Below, in pieces: positions 9,654 through 18,003 of a stretch of 64,000 bases of DNA (position 1 is its first letter; each line of letters begins with the position of its first letter). The notes beneath the pieces were generated by a model. The model did not search any database and was not told the DNA's origin. It was given only the letters and a program-made list of their open reading frames with translations. Source of the DNA: Chloroflexota bacterium. Lineage in GTDB: Bacteria; Chloroflexota; Anaerolineae; Aggregatilineales; Phototrophicaceae. The stretch lies in NCBI GenBank assembly GCA_026706395.1, contig JAPOYU010000008.1:20967-84966 (forward strand), given 5' to 3'. The position numbers were made by a program, and so were the translations under genes.

Positions 9654-10016
9654 TTAGCTCAGATCCGGCGGAATCCTGAAGCTGATCTCGGCCGAGTCTT
9701 GTGGAGGGTCTCGCGTTTCGTAGTACAGTTCGGCGCGCAGCTGATAGTCACCGGTTGGGTCGTCGAGGCCGCGGATATGCATGGTGAACTCGTTGTCGAA
9801 ATGCATCGTGGCGATGACATCGAGGTCGCTGACCGGCAGCCCATCGAGCCGGCGCGCGGTAATCAGCAGGTTCGGCCGTTCCTGAAAGGGGGTCAGCTTG
9901 AGATTGACCTTCACGCGAAAGCGGTCCGGATAAGGGGTGGCGCGGATCTCCTCAATCTTGACCTTGTGCTTCGGCTGTGGCACCAGGTTGGCGTCGTTAA
10001 AGAGGTTGATTTCCAC
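9654..10016 (-). CDS. Small all-beta protein of unknown function
   Basis: A 120-residue soluble protein with GTG start. It is built of alternating hydrophobic strands with turns such as TPYPDR, ARRLDGLP and LDDPTGDY, suggesting an immunoglobulin-like beta sandwich. No signal peptide, membrane segment, cysteine or catalytic motif is seen. It ends in IPPDLS, so it lacks the C-terminal diglycine expected of a ubiquitin-like carrier. It sits between the ACT gene (3 bp gap) and the JAMM gene (2 bp gap), so the four proteins are probably co-translated. I do not recognise a named family. Confidence 0.7.
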   Translation of the reverse strand: MEINLFNDANLVPQPKHKVKIEEIRATPYPDRFRVKVNLKLTPFQERPNLLITARRLDGLPVSDLDVIATMHFDNEFTMHIRGLDDPTGDYQLRAELYYETRDPPQDSAEISFRIPPDLS

Positions 10017-10019
10017 GAA

Positions 10020-10466
10020 TCAGCTTCCTTGTCTGATCTCGTCCTGCATGGTGCGCAGGGTATCCAAGGCCCGAGTATATTCGTCCGCCGGGACAAAGAT
10101 GTGATCGCGAGAATAGGCGGCGAAAGCGAGAATGGGAATGCCGGCCTCCGCCAGCGCTTTAGCGATATGCGCCATGAAACCAATCAGGTCCGGCTCCAGG
10201 ATTGCCGCAAATGTGATCAGGCGATAGCTCTCGCCACTGATCCCCGCCATGTGAAGGCGCGCGGCATAAGTCTGGTGGACATCCTGGCGCAAGAGAAGCG
10301 TTACCTCATCCTTGTCGACGACTAGCGCACAGAAGGCCTGATCAGCCTCTGCTAGGATTGCGGCCGCCAAGGCGATGCAGTTCGTCGGCAAGCTCAGCAT
10401 CCGGTATACTTGCTCATCAGTGAGGAGTTCCGTGTTGCCCAGAACCTGCTCGGCTGTCTGCGTCAC
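10020..10466 (-). CDS. ACT-domain protein
   Basis: A 148-residue protein with GTG start. The second half carries an ACT-like pattern (EPDLIGFMAHIAKALAEAGI followed by AYSRDHIFVP), the fold that binds amino acids to regulate metabolic enzymes. The first half resembles the companion ACT-like module of aspartate-kinase-type regulators, with a conserved tail EYTRALDTL. It starts 6 bp after the serine-kinase-like gene. A sensor of serine, phosphoserine or another amino acid controlling that kinase is a reasonable inference, not shown by the sequence. Confidence 0.8.
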   Translation of the reverse strand: MTQTAEQVLGNTELLTDEQVYRMLSLPTNCIALAAAILAEADQAFCALVVDKDEVTLLLRQDVHQTYAARLHMAGISGESYRLITFAAILEPDLIGFMAHIAKALAEAGIPILAFAAYSRDHIFVPADEYTRALDTLRTMQDEIRQGS

Positions 10467-10472
10467 TGGCGT

Positions 10473-11291
10473 TTACTCGGCGAATTGAAAGGTGGATTCG
10501 GCATAATAGCGGATGCTGCGGGCGGCGTATTGCTCGCGCAGCCAGGTCTGCAAGATGTCATTCTTGGCTTCCAGCGGCGTTTCCGCGCGTAGTCTTTCCA
10601 TCGGATAATTCACATTCAGCGCGCGTCCATGAACGATGTGCCGGCTAACGCCGGGAGGAAGAAATGCGCGCTCCAAGGCGGCCGCGATGATATCTTCCGG
10701 CTGGTATGCGGGGAACATGATCAAAGCGATGCCGCTGGGGAATAGCGGCCAGATTTGACCCGGATCACTGAGCGGCGTCCGGTACAGGGTCGCCGAATTG
10801 TGGTAAGCACTAACCACCCGAGTCAGCGTCGCGTTTCGTTCCGCGAGACCGTCGGCGACCGCGTGGATGGAATACACCGGGCCGTCGCGCAACAGAATCT
10901 GAGCGACCGCGTTTGAATCCCAGCCTGTGCGGATGTCGGTGCCTTCGATGGCTTCCAGTTCTTGCAGCAGCCGCTGCGACTCCCAGTCGGCGACGACATG
11001 CTGCCAGACGCCAAGCTCGACATAATCGCTTTCATAATCCAGGATCTGAACGAGGATGTGTTCAAAGCCCAGCAAGCTCATTGAAATGTGTCGATTCGAA
11101 CCATCCATGAGCACGTAGCGGCTATCGGGCAGCTCGGCGACGAGAGGCGGATTGGTAAAGAACTCGGCTTTTTTCAGCCGTTCCATCAAGGGCCGCGACC
11201 GCTGAACATCGCTCTTTTCATGCGGCAGAATGGCATCAACGCAGACGATTCGCAGATCGGGCGAGGGCGCGCTTATCGGATTCGAAAACAT
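10473..11291 (-). CDS. ParB-fold serine kinase-like protein (SerK/SbnI family)
   Basis: The N-terminal 100 residues follow the SerK/SbnI pattern of a ParB fold turned into a free-serine kinase: the catalytic-glutamate motif LPHEKSD, the segment FFTNPPLVAEL, the nucleotide/substrate loop VLMDGSNRH and the strand VQILDYESDYVEL. In SerK and SbnI the product is O-phospho-L-serine. About 150 further residues with no recognised domain follow, longer than archaeal SerK. It heads the minus-strand cluster with the ACT, beta-protein and JAMM genes. A nuclease or plasmid-partition role is less likely because the HE and DGxxRH pattern matches the kinase branch. Confidence 0.75.
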   Translation of the reverse strand: MFSNPISAPSPDLRIVCVDAILPHEKSDVQRSRPLMERLKKAEFFTNPPLVAELPDSRYVLMDGSNRHISMSLLGFEHILVQILDYESDYVELGVWQHVVADWESQRLLQELEAIEGTDIRTGWDSNAVAQILLRDGPVYSIHAVADGLAERNATLTRVVSAYHNSATLYRTPLSDPGQIWPLFPSGIALIMFPAYQPEDIIAAALERAFLPPGVSRHIVHGRALNVNYPMERLRAETPLEAKNDILQTWLREQYAARSIRYYAESTFQFAE

Positions 11292-11392
11292 CGGTTTCCC
11301 GAGTACAATGTCCTGCAGATCGCGACTAGCGTATCATGAACTAAGGCGAGCGGCAATCGTGCCGGCGCTTCATTCCTTGTGAGGACCGGTAA

Positions 11393-11911
11393 ATGGGCGC
11401 GAAAGAGCAAGGCGCTGAAGCAACGAGCGGACGATGGCTGACCATTCCGCGGACACTGTCGTTCGTCATGAACGGGGACGATGTGTTGCTGATGAAGCGC
11501 GGGGGCCACAGGCGCGTCTTTCCCAATCAATACAACGGGCTTGGCGGCCATATCGAGCGCAACGAAGATCCGGCGAGCGGGGCTCTGCGGGAGATCGAGG
11601 AAGAATCCGGCCTGGAGGTACATTCGCTGCGTCTTCGCAGCATCCACAATATAGACGCGGGCGAAGGCAGCGGAATCCTGCTCTTTGTGTTCACCGCCAT
11701 AAGCGAGAGCCGCGAGGTCTTGCGACATAGCGATGAAGGCACGCTCCATTGGGCGCCGAAGGGGCGCGTTACCCAACTCGACTTGGTTGAAGATCTGCCG
11801 GAAATCTTACCCCGCATACTCGCTATGGGCGCAGATGATCCGCCAATGCACGTTCATGTCAGCTACGATACCGACGATCGCATTGTGTTACGGATCAGAG
11901 ACAATGACTGA
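11393..11911 (+). CDS. Nudix hydrolase
   Basis: Hydrolyses nucleoside diphosphates linked to another moiety; the exact substrate cannot be read. The Nudix box is complete: GHIERNEDPASGALREIEEE with following SG, at about residues 56-78. The fold continues with a glycine loop and a WAPKGRV segment typical of MutT-like members. It starts from ATG 11393 with gagg upstream and is divergent from the serine-kinase-like gene. The next small gene overlaps its stop by eight bases. Confidence 0.92.
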   Translation: MGAKEQGAEATSGRWLTIPRTLSFVMNGDDVLLMKRGGHRRVFPNQYNGLGGHIERNEDPASGALREIEEESGLEVHSLRLRSIHNIDAGEGSGILLFVFTAISESREVLRHSDEGTLHWAPKGRVTQLDLVEDLPEILPRILAMGADDPPMHVHVSYDTDDRIVLRIRDND

Positions 11912-12029
11912 GAGCAAGCGACGATTCGCTTGCAGCGCCGCCGAAATGGGACCGGCGCCGACGCGTTCGCCCATGCGCATGTATATGCCTGCCGGCAAAA
12001 TCAAGTCCAATGAAGGGCTGAATGTCTGA
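11904..12029 (+). CDS. Small protein, 41 residues, coupled to both neighbours
   Basis: An ATG inside the last codons of the Nudix gene opens a 41-codon frame whose stop overlaps the ATG of the next gene by eight bases. The peptide is basic, methionine- and proline-rich and has no membrane segment. Overlap at both ends is the pattern of translationally coupled operon genes, which is its main support. It matches no family I recognise and could be a chance frame. Confidence 0.4.
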   Translation: MTESKRRFACSAAEMGPAPTRSPMRMYMPAGKIKSNEGLNV

Positions 12030-12462
12030 ACAAGCACAACCCGAGACTGGGGAAAGCGCGACCGCTGTCACAAGGACGAGGCGTGGACTGCTGCGCCGCT
12101 TTGGCTGCGGGCTGATACTCGCGCTTTGGTTTCTCCTCTTGCTGACGCCCTGCGCGCTATTCTACCTGGCGGCAAATGGTGAAATTCGCCTGTTCCATGC
12201 TGACATCCCGCGGCCTTATTCACAGCCGCGCTTGCTCATATCGCTGATCAATGATGTTGAGAATCGCGGCTTGCAGATCGTTCGTTCGATTCCCGTCCGC
12301 GAATCGGATGATACGGCAGTCTGCGTTGAGACGGTTGTCAACTACCTGCTCTGGGCGTCCAGCGAAGGCAATCAGGACGTCACATACTGTGATTGCTATG
12401 AACGCGCGGACGCGACGTCATCCTGGAACCTGGGAGAGACGCGATTATCATCCTGCGAGTAG
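12022..12462 (+). CDS. Single-pass membrane protein of unknown function
   Basis: A 146-residue protein with a basic cytoplasmic tail, one membrane helix (about residues 28-50) and a 95-residue outer domain with four cysteines (CVET, YCDCYE, SSCE) that could form disulfides. The ATG overlaps the preceding small frame. The outer domain pattern RLLISLINDVENRGLQIV resembles no catalytic motif I know. It is followed by another small membrane protein, so the pair may form a complex. Confidence 0.65.
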   Translation: MSEQAQPETGESATAVTRTRRGLLRRFGCGLILALWFLLLLTPCALFYLAANGEIRLFHADIPRPYSQPRLLISLINDVENRGLQIVRSIPVRESDDTAVCVETVVNYLLWASSEGNQDVTYCDCYERADATSSWNLGETRLSSCE

Positions 12463-12501
12463 AATAGATGCAGTGGCGTGACCGCCCGGCGGAGAACGAA
12501 A

Positions 12502-12813
12502 GTGGACTTGCTGCAAAACATCGATCCAGCGCATTTGCCCTACGTAGCCGTTGGCTGCGCCTTGCTCTGCATCGTGGTCTTCATCATCGGTTTTGTCTTG
12601 CAGGCGGTCAGCGGCATCTTTGAAATCGTTTTCGGTTTGTTTGAGTTGGTCGTTGATCTGCTGCAGGGAGGCCCAGTCGCCTGGTGCGGCTGTTTTGTCT
12701 TTCTCGCCGCAATAGTCGCGTTTGTCGGCGTGATATTGCTGTTCCTGAATGCCCCCGAAAGCTGCGCTGAGCATCCCACCCGTTTCTGCCAGTGGTTTGG
12801 ATTTTTGTCGTAG
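12502..12813 (+). CDS. Small two-TM membrane protein of unknown function
   Basis: GTG at 12502 is chosen because ggag lies seven bases upstream; the in-frame start at 12478 lacks a ribosome binding site. The 103-residue protein has a long hydrophobic stretch at about residues 15-55 (probably two helices) and a second at 62-82, separated by a short GG loop. Several cysteines sit in and after the helices. No family is recognised. It lies 39 bp after the previous membrane protein. Confidence 0.6.
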   Translation: MDLLQNIDPAHLPYVAVGCALLCIVVFIIGFVLQAVSGIFEIVFGLFELVVDLLQGGPVAWCGCFVFLAAIVAFVGVILLFLNAPESCAEHPTRFCQWFGFLS

Positions 12814-12906
12814 CGCGGAATCTTAACAACAAGCAAACATAAAATTACTTTGCCAGGCTAAGTAAATTCTGCTAGAATAATGGTGGCAGAATTCGCAGGA
12901 GTCACC

Positions 12907-14055
12907 ATGGCAACCACGGCAATTCAATTGTCCCGCGCCAACACCACCGCCAGCATCGACCAGAGCGGTCTTTGGCTGCGCAACCGGCGCTGGGATCTTT
13001 TCTTCATCACGCTAAGCGTTGTGGTTGTCCCGCTGCCATACGCGCTATATCTTCTCGGTGTGCGCCTGGGCATTGACGATGATACCAGCCGGAATCTGGT
13101 GAATTTTTTTGTCGCCGTGGCGATCGGCGGGCCGCACATGATGTCCACCTTCTTGCGCACCGGCCTGGATGAACGCTTCAAGGAGCGTTACCCAACGCTC
13201 ATCCGCTCGTCGATTATTATCCCGGTCATCGTTATTTCGCTGGCATTCTTGAATCTCAGCCTGATGCTCACGTTTTTCTTCTTTTGGGCGTCCTTGCACG
13301 TCCTGCATCAAGTGACGTACATCGTGGAGCTTTATAATCACAAAGAAGCGAAGTTCGTGCGGAAGAGCGCGTTAAGCCCGCTGGCCCGCATGATCGACTA
13401 CGCCATCGTGCTGACCAGTCTCTTCCCGGTGGCGATGTGGAAAATCAGCCAAGGCAGTTTCGAAATTGGTCAGAATGATCTTGGCGAGGCGATTCCCGAT
13501 CTCTTTCAGCAGCCGGAGAATCCGTGGTTCTTTTACATTGTTTCGGTCGTCTTCGGCACCGCGCTAATCGCGTACATCGGCAAGACGGTATACGAATATC
13601 AGCAGGGCATCTTAAACATGCCGAAATTCGCCTTCGTCTCGTTGACCGTGATAGTGGCCTTTTTGACGCCTTTGCTGCCCAATCTCGATACCGCCTTTCA
13701 AGGCCTGAATACCTGGCATTCGTTCCAATACCTGGCTATCACTTTCTATATCATCAAGATCCGGCAGATGGTCGGCGATCTGGATGAGAATGCGCCGCTC
13801 GTTGCTCGATTCAGTCGCCGCACCCCCGACGCCCGCGCTTTGTACGGTTTCAGCGCTGCCTTGCTGGTTGGCTCAGCCGTGATTTTTGTGTTGGTTTACA
13901 GCCTGGCCGGCATCGTTAAGCCGGGAATCGATGGCAATACGCATTTCGATATCGCGTATTACACGGCGATTTTGTCTTTTCTCTGGATTCACTACTATCA
14001 CGACCACTTTCTATTCACCGACTTTGAGGCGCTGGATGGCGCTTTCGGCGGATAA
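12907..14055 (+). CDS. Polytopic membrane protein with conserved-looking histidines
   Basis: ATG 12907 follows an aggag five bases upstream. The 382-residue protein has about nine or ten membrane helices. Histidines occur at or near helix ends: GGPHMM, SLHVLHQ, NTWHSFQYL and IHYYHDHFLF. Such spacing is reminiscent of membrane metalloenzymes, for example the Brp/Blh carotene-cleaving family, but the overall sequence is not clearly that family. No carotenoid, rhodopsin or lipid gene is adjacent. It is preceded by a 90-bp gap and is convergent with the M23 peptidase gene. Confidence 0.6.
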   Translation: MATTAIQLSRANTTASIDQSGLWLRNRRWDLFFITLSVVVVPLPYALYLLGVRLGIDDDTSRNLVNFFVAVAIGGPHMMSTFLRTGLDERFKERYPTLIRSSIIIPVIVISLAFLNLSLMLTFFFFWASLHVLHQVTYIVELYNHKEAKFVRKSALSPLARMIDYAIVLTSLFPVAMWKISQGSFEIGQNDLGEAIPDLFQQPENPWFFYIVSVVFGTALIAYIGKTVYEYQQGILNMPKFAFVSLTVIVAFLTPLLPNLDTAFQGLNTWHSFQYLAITFYIIKIRQMVGDLDENAPLVARFSRRTPDARALYGFSAALLVGSAVIFVLVYSLAGIVKPGIDGNTHFDIAYYTAILSFLWIHYYHDHFLFTDFEALDGAFGG

Positions 14056-14081
14056 GGCGCTGACGCGACGCGGACGACGGC

Positions 14082-15599
14082 TCAGGGGAATATTTGCTGC
14101 ACCCATTGCATGGGGTCGACGTTAACGCCATTGAGCCAGACTTCCCAATGAAGATGCGGGCCAGTGCTGCGGCCGGTTGAGCCGATCGTGCCGATCACCT
14201 GGCCAGACGCAACGATGTCTCCCGGCTGCACCAACGTGTCCTGCTGATGCGCGTACAGCGTGTAGACGCCCCAGCCGTGATCAATAACTGTCGTATTGCC
14301 GCGGATATGCAGGCGGTCAACCATGGTAACTCTGCCGGGGGCCGCCGCCAGCACGGATGTACCCGGCGCGCCGGCGAAGTCAACGCCGTGATGGTACCGG
14401 TTGTATTCGCTCCCGTTGTAGGATCGCATAGTGCCAAAGACCGCGTTCATGGCCGCCGCAGCAGGCAAACTGAGCGAGTCGTTCCAACTGCGTTCGGGCG
14501 TGAAGCCACTTGTCTGCTCGATAAGCAGCGCAATCTCGTTCTCCTCTACGGATGGCGCCAGCAACTCACTGTCGTTGATGGTGATTGTCTGGTAGCCGTA
14601 GCCGCCGCCGACAACCTGTAAATTCGCGCTGATCCTATTTCTCTCATCGTCATCACCGTGTATATCGAGCGCGAGCGGATAGACTGCTTTATCGGTGAAC
14701 ATGGGCACGCCGACGAGTATATTGTGATGCTTGCCATTGTTACGCGTGATGACGCGCAAGTTCTGGTTCAAGAATTGCCCGGTGAGAGTGGTCGGCTCAC
14801 TGGTGAAAAGCTCGATGCGCGCGCTCCTGCCAGTTTCCAGAACCAGCGGATCAATGGTGAAGGCCTCAACGACTGCGGGCAGGTCATGCGCCAGGCGCGG
14901 CAACTGGATGCCCGGGATAATCAGCTTTTGGCCAACGCTGAGGACGCCAGGATCGATAAGGTTATTCGCCCGGACCAGCGCGTCCACAGTTAGATCGTAG
15001 CGCAAGCCAATCTCGAATAGCGTATCGCCGCTCTTGACCGTATGTACAAAGGCATCGACCGTTTCACCTGAGCGCGCGAACGAGTGTCGGGCGCCGGCGC
15101 CGGACGCGGGCGGGGTTACGATGATTGCATCACTGCTTACCGCCGTGGCCGTAGCCTGCGCTTCGACAGGAGTGCTTTCGGGCTCGGCAGCGCCAGCGAC
15201 GATGACCAGTTCCTGGCCGACGTAGATCGAGTCCGCTGCTGCCAGGTTATTCAGCGTTATCAGCTCGGCCTCGCTTTTGCTGTAGGCGGCGGCGATGCTG
15301 GCGAGCGTCTCGCCTGCGGCTACGATATGAGTAAGGCGCTGATCCAGCCCCGCGGTGACGAGCGGAATAATTAGCCGCTGGCCAATCACAATGCTGTTGC
15401 TATCGGTGATGCCATTGGCCGCCGCGACTTGTTCCGCGAACAAGTTATACTGCAAAGCGATGCGAAACAGATTCTCACCCCGCTGCACGACGTGAACGGT
15501 AAAGATGGAATCGGTCTGATCTTGGGCCGATGGCAAAGACAAGCTTGCGCACAGGCACAAACACAAAAGCGCCAGGCCTCTTCGAAACTGCTCGGTCAA
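14082..15599 (-). CDS. Secreted LysM/M23 peptidase
   Basis: A signal peptide (residues 1-25, LALLCLCLCASLSLPSA) is followed by three LysM modules at about 32-77, 84-130 and 183-230, which bind peptidoglycan glycans. A beta-rich linker leads to a C-terminal M23 domain (about 395-500) with the zinc ligands in HHGVDFAG and GPHLHWEVW. M23 enzymes cleave peptidoglycan cross-bridges or activate amidases. Length 505. It is separated from the next LysM protein by about 280 bp that contain that gene's terminator. Confidence 0.93.
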   Translation of the reverse strand: MTEQFRRGLALLCLCLCASLSLPSAQDQTDSIFTVHVVQRGENLFRIALQYNLFAEQVAAANGITDSNSIVIGQRLIIPLVTAGLDQRLTHIVAAGETLASIAAAYSKSEAELITLNNLAAADSIYVGQELVIVAGAAEPESTPVEAQATATAVSSDAIIVTPPASGAGARHSFARSGETVDAFVHTVKSGDTLFEIGLRYDLTVDALVRANNLIDPGVLSVGQKLIIPGIQLPRLAHDLPAVVEAFTIDPLVLETGRSARIELFTSEPTTLTGQFLNQNLRVITRNNGKHHNILVGVPMFTDKAVYPLALDIHGDDDERNRISANLQVVGGGYGYQTITINDSELLAPSVEENEIALLIEQTSGFTPERSWNDSLSLPAAAAMNAVFGTMRSYNGSEYNRYHHGVDFAGAPGTSVLAAAPGRVTMVDRLHIRGNTTVIDHGWGVYTLYAHQQDTLVQPGDIVASGQVIGTIGSTGRSTGPHLHWEVWLNGVNVDPMQWVQQIFP

Positions 15600-15804
15600 G
15601 CAGAAGCCTCTTCAATAGACAGTTGGTCGCCGCTCCGCCAATTTCAAAATCGCGGGATTGGCTTCCAGATAATACATTGCCGGCGCCGATGGCGCATGGG
15701 CGAATCTCCAGGGCTTTGCCAGTTTGATATCCACTACACGGAGCTCGACGTCCAGCTATACAACTTTGGTCGCGCTTTGAAGACCGAGCGTGTATATAGG
15801 CGCG

Positions 15805-15834
15805 AAAAAAGCCCGCGCAAAGACTTGCGCGAGC
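15805..15834 (-). terminator. Intrinsic terminator after the four-LysM gene
   Basis: On the minus strand a 10-bp GC-rich stem (GCTCGCGCAA / TTGCGCGGGC, one G-T pair) with a short loop is followed by TTTTTT (15810-15805). It lies about 50 bp past the stop of the four-LysM gene. Confidence 0.8.
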
Positions 15835-15881
15835 CAATATGATCTGGCCGGCCCACCGGTTTCTTATCACTCGCTGCGGAC

Positions 15882-17606
15882 TCATCCAGGGATGAGCAGA
15901 ACCTGTCCCACACTTAACTGGTCGTAATTCGTGATGCCATTGAGCTGCGCCAATTCCACAACGCTGACACCATAGGCGGCCGCGATTCCAAAGAGGGTAT
16001 CGCCAAATTGGACCGTGTACGTGACCGGAACTGCGGTCGGCAAGGGCGTCGGCGTCGGAATTGGCGTTGGCGTCGCTGTCGGCCCGGTATCGCTTGTGCC
16101 GGTTTGCGCGCCAGCGGCGCTTGGTATTTGCAATTCCTGCCCTGGGAATATCCGGCTTGGATTCGTAATGCCATTCAACTGAGCAATTGCGGCGACGGTG
16201 GTGCCGAATTCAGCGGCGATTTCGCCCAGGGTATCGCCCACCTGAACCACGTAGGTGACTGTCGTCACCGTCCCCGGGTCGACTGCCGCGGTCACAGTCG
16301 GTATTGGCGTCGCCGTTGGCAGGGGAGTGGGCGTTGGCGTGGGCGGCACAGCGGTCGGGATGACAAGTATCTGGCCGACATCTATCTGATGCACATTCGT
16401 AATGTTGTTCTGCTGCGCCAGCAAGTCGACCGTCGTGCCATAGAGTCCGGCGATACGCTCCAGGGTATCACCCGGCAAAATCTGGTGGGTGACAGGTGTG
16501 GCGGTTGGCGTCGGCGTCGGTGTGAATGTTGGCGTCGCTGTTGGAGTCTCGGTAGGCTCATCAGTGGCGTCGCCCTCATCGGTTTCCGGCAGATTGATCG
16601 GGATAATCAGACGCTGGCCGACAACGATGACATTCGCCTCATTCAGGCCATTGGCGCGGTTAATCGCGTCGACCGTACTGCCGTATTCGACCGCCAGCGC
16701 GCTAACCGTATCGCCTTCGACCACCACATGCGTGACCGGTTCCGGCTCCTCGCTGACCGGGGTTCCGTCATCAGCTGTAGCGGTAGGTGTGAACGTGGGG
16801 GTAGGCTCAAGGGTTGCGGTGGGTGTTGGGCTGGGGGTCATCGTTGGCGTTGGAGTAGGCGTCGCGGTAGCGGTTGGCGTTTCGGATCCGCTCACGCCCA
16901 CCAACTCTGTGTTCGTTTCGGATGTCGGCGTTGCGTCAGTTGATGTTTCGCTCGCTACTTCCAGGACGGCGTCATCAAGATAGATGTAATTGTTGGCGCG
17001 CGGCCCTCCCACCGTAGATTCTACAAATACTGTAATCGTTGTGCTTTCGGCGGTGGCGATAACGGCGTACTGTCGGTATGCATCGTAGAAAAATGTCGCG
17101 GCCGTCGACCAAATGATATCTTCGCTGGCGCCGTCCGTTCCACCATTGGGGTCGATGCCCACACGCAGGACCACATCGCCGGGATCTTCGCTGACATCGG
17201 GGTCTTCAAAGCTCGATGACCAGACATGCGCATAGATGCTGAAGCGATATGTTGTCCCGCTCGTGACAGAATCTACCTCCTGATAAACCCCGGCTTGGTG
17301 GGTCGCGAACAAAGTGAAATACTTTTGAGCGCTGCCTTCTTCATCAAGGCGAATTCTGTCCGTTTCTTCATCATAATTTGGATCATGATTGGCAAATGAA
17401 GGACTAGTGTCCGTCGCCGGTATGTGCCAGGGTGTCCATCCTTCGGCGACCTTACGTGGTTCGGCGCCATCCAGTTCAACGAAGTCGCCCTCAAAATCGC
17501 CATTTTCCAGCAAGTTGTCAGTCGCACCGTCCTGGCCAAAAGCCAGAAGTATCGAAATGAGTATGAGAATGAATGCGATGAAAAGCGTTGCCAATCGGTT
17601 TTTCAT
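15882..17606 (-). CDS. Secreted protein with four LysM domains and Thr-Pro linkers
   Basis: ATG 17606 has GGGGG six bases upstream and gives a clean signal peptide (MKNRLATLFIAFILILISIL). Residues about 30-200 form a carbohydrate-binding-like beta sandwich beginning NLLENGDFEGDF. Four LysM modules follow, each with GDT near its start and GQxLxIP at its end, separated by low-complexity linkers of alternating Thr and Pro. No catalytic domain is present, so it probably binds wall or exopolysaccharide at the surface. The same linker style is common in secreted Chloroflexota proteins. Confidence 0.88.
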   Translation of the reverse strand: MKNRLATLFIAFILILISILLAFGQDGATDNLLENGDFEGDFVELDGAEPRKVAEGWTPWHIPATDTSPSFANHDPNYDEETDRIRLDEEGSAQKYFTLFATHQAGVYQEVDSVTSGTTYRFSIYAHVWSSSFEDPDVSEDPGDVVLRVGIDPNGGTDGASEDIIWSTAATFFYDAYRQYAVIATAESTTITVFVESTVGGPRANNYIYLDDAVLEVASETSTDATPTSETNTELVGVSGSETPTATATPTPTPTMTPSPTPTATLEPTPTFTPTATADDGTPVSEEPEPVTHVVVEGDTVSALAVEYGSTVDAINRANGLNEANVIVVGQRLIIPINLPETDEGDATDEPTETPTATPTFTPTPTPTATPVTHQILPGDTLERIAGLYGTTVDLLAQQNNITNVHQIDVGQILVIPTAVPPTPTPTPLPTATPIPTVTAAVDPGTVTTVTYVVQVGDTLGEIAAEFGTTVAAIAQLNGITNPSRIFPGQELQIPSAAGAQTGTSDTGPTATPTPIPTPTPLPTAVPVTYTVQFGDTLFGIAAAYGVSVVELAQLNGITNYDQLSVGQVLLIPG

Positions 17607-17724
17607 CGTTAACCCCCGCCCGTCGGTTGCATGACTCAATTGCCAGACATTATCATCTAGTCTACTCAGATTCGAAAAAGCGCACAAAGCTATATGTCAT
17701 CGATTGTGAATCAACGATTGTCAC

Positions 17725-17753
17725 TTGAGATTGTCCGATCATTCGCGTAATCT
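17725..17753 (+). promoter_or_regulatory. Candidate promoter for sucCD
   Basis: TTGAGA (17725-17730), 17 bp, TAATCT (17748-17753). A start near 17760 would leave a leader of about 245 nt before sucC. I see no riboswitch-like structure in that leader. Support is only the consensus match and spacing. Confidence 0.35.
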
Positions 17754-18003
17754 AGCATGGTTGCCCAAGCAAATCGCGGCGTCTGGCAAGTCGCTAGCGA
17801 CCAGTTTCCCGCCGTGACGATTTGGGTGGCGCGATCTAAACCACAAGAGCTGATCGACCTGGCATCAGCTTTTTCTTGTGCGAAAGTATTGTTTTGGGCG
17901 GAGCGCTTACAATCGAAACGGTCGGCAGACATCCGTTGTGGCGGCGAACTTCAAGAGCGTCGCTACCGTCGGCAGTTGAACATGATTCCGGAGGTCAGCG
18001 TCT

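Noticed and set aside
10473..11291. ParB partition protein or nuclease
   Set aside because: No helix-turn-helix or ParA neighbour, and the HE and DGxxRH pattern fits the SerK/SbnI kinase branch better.
15600..15881. Frames of 130-140 codons on both strands between the two LysM genes
   Set aside because: They extend into the M23 gene in other frames, and the interval already holds the terminator; no family match.
16008..16943. 311-codon frame and repeated GTTGGCGTC-like strings resembling a repeat array
   Set aside because: They are antisense to the LysM gene and arise from its Thr-Pro linkers; no conserved spacer/repeat structure, so not CRISPR.
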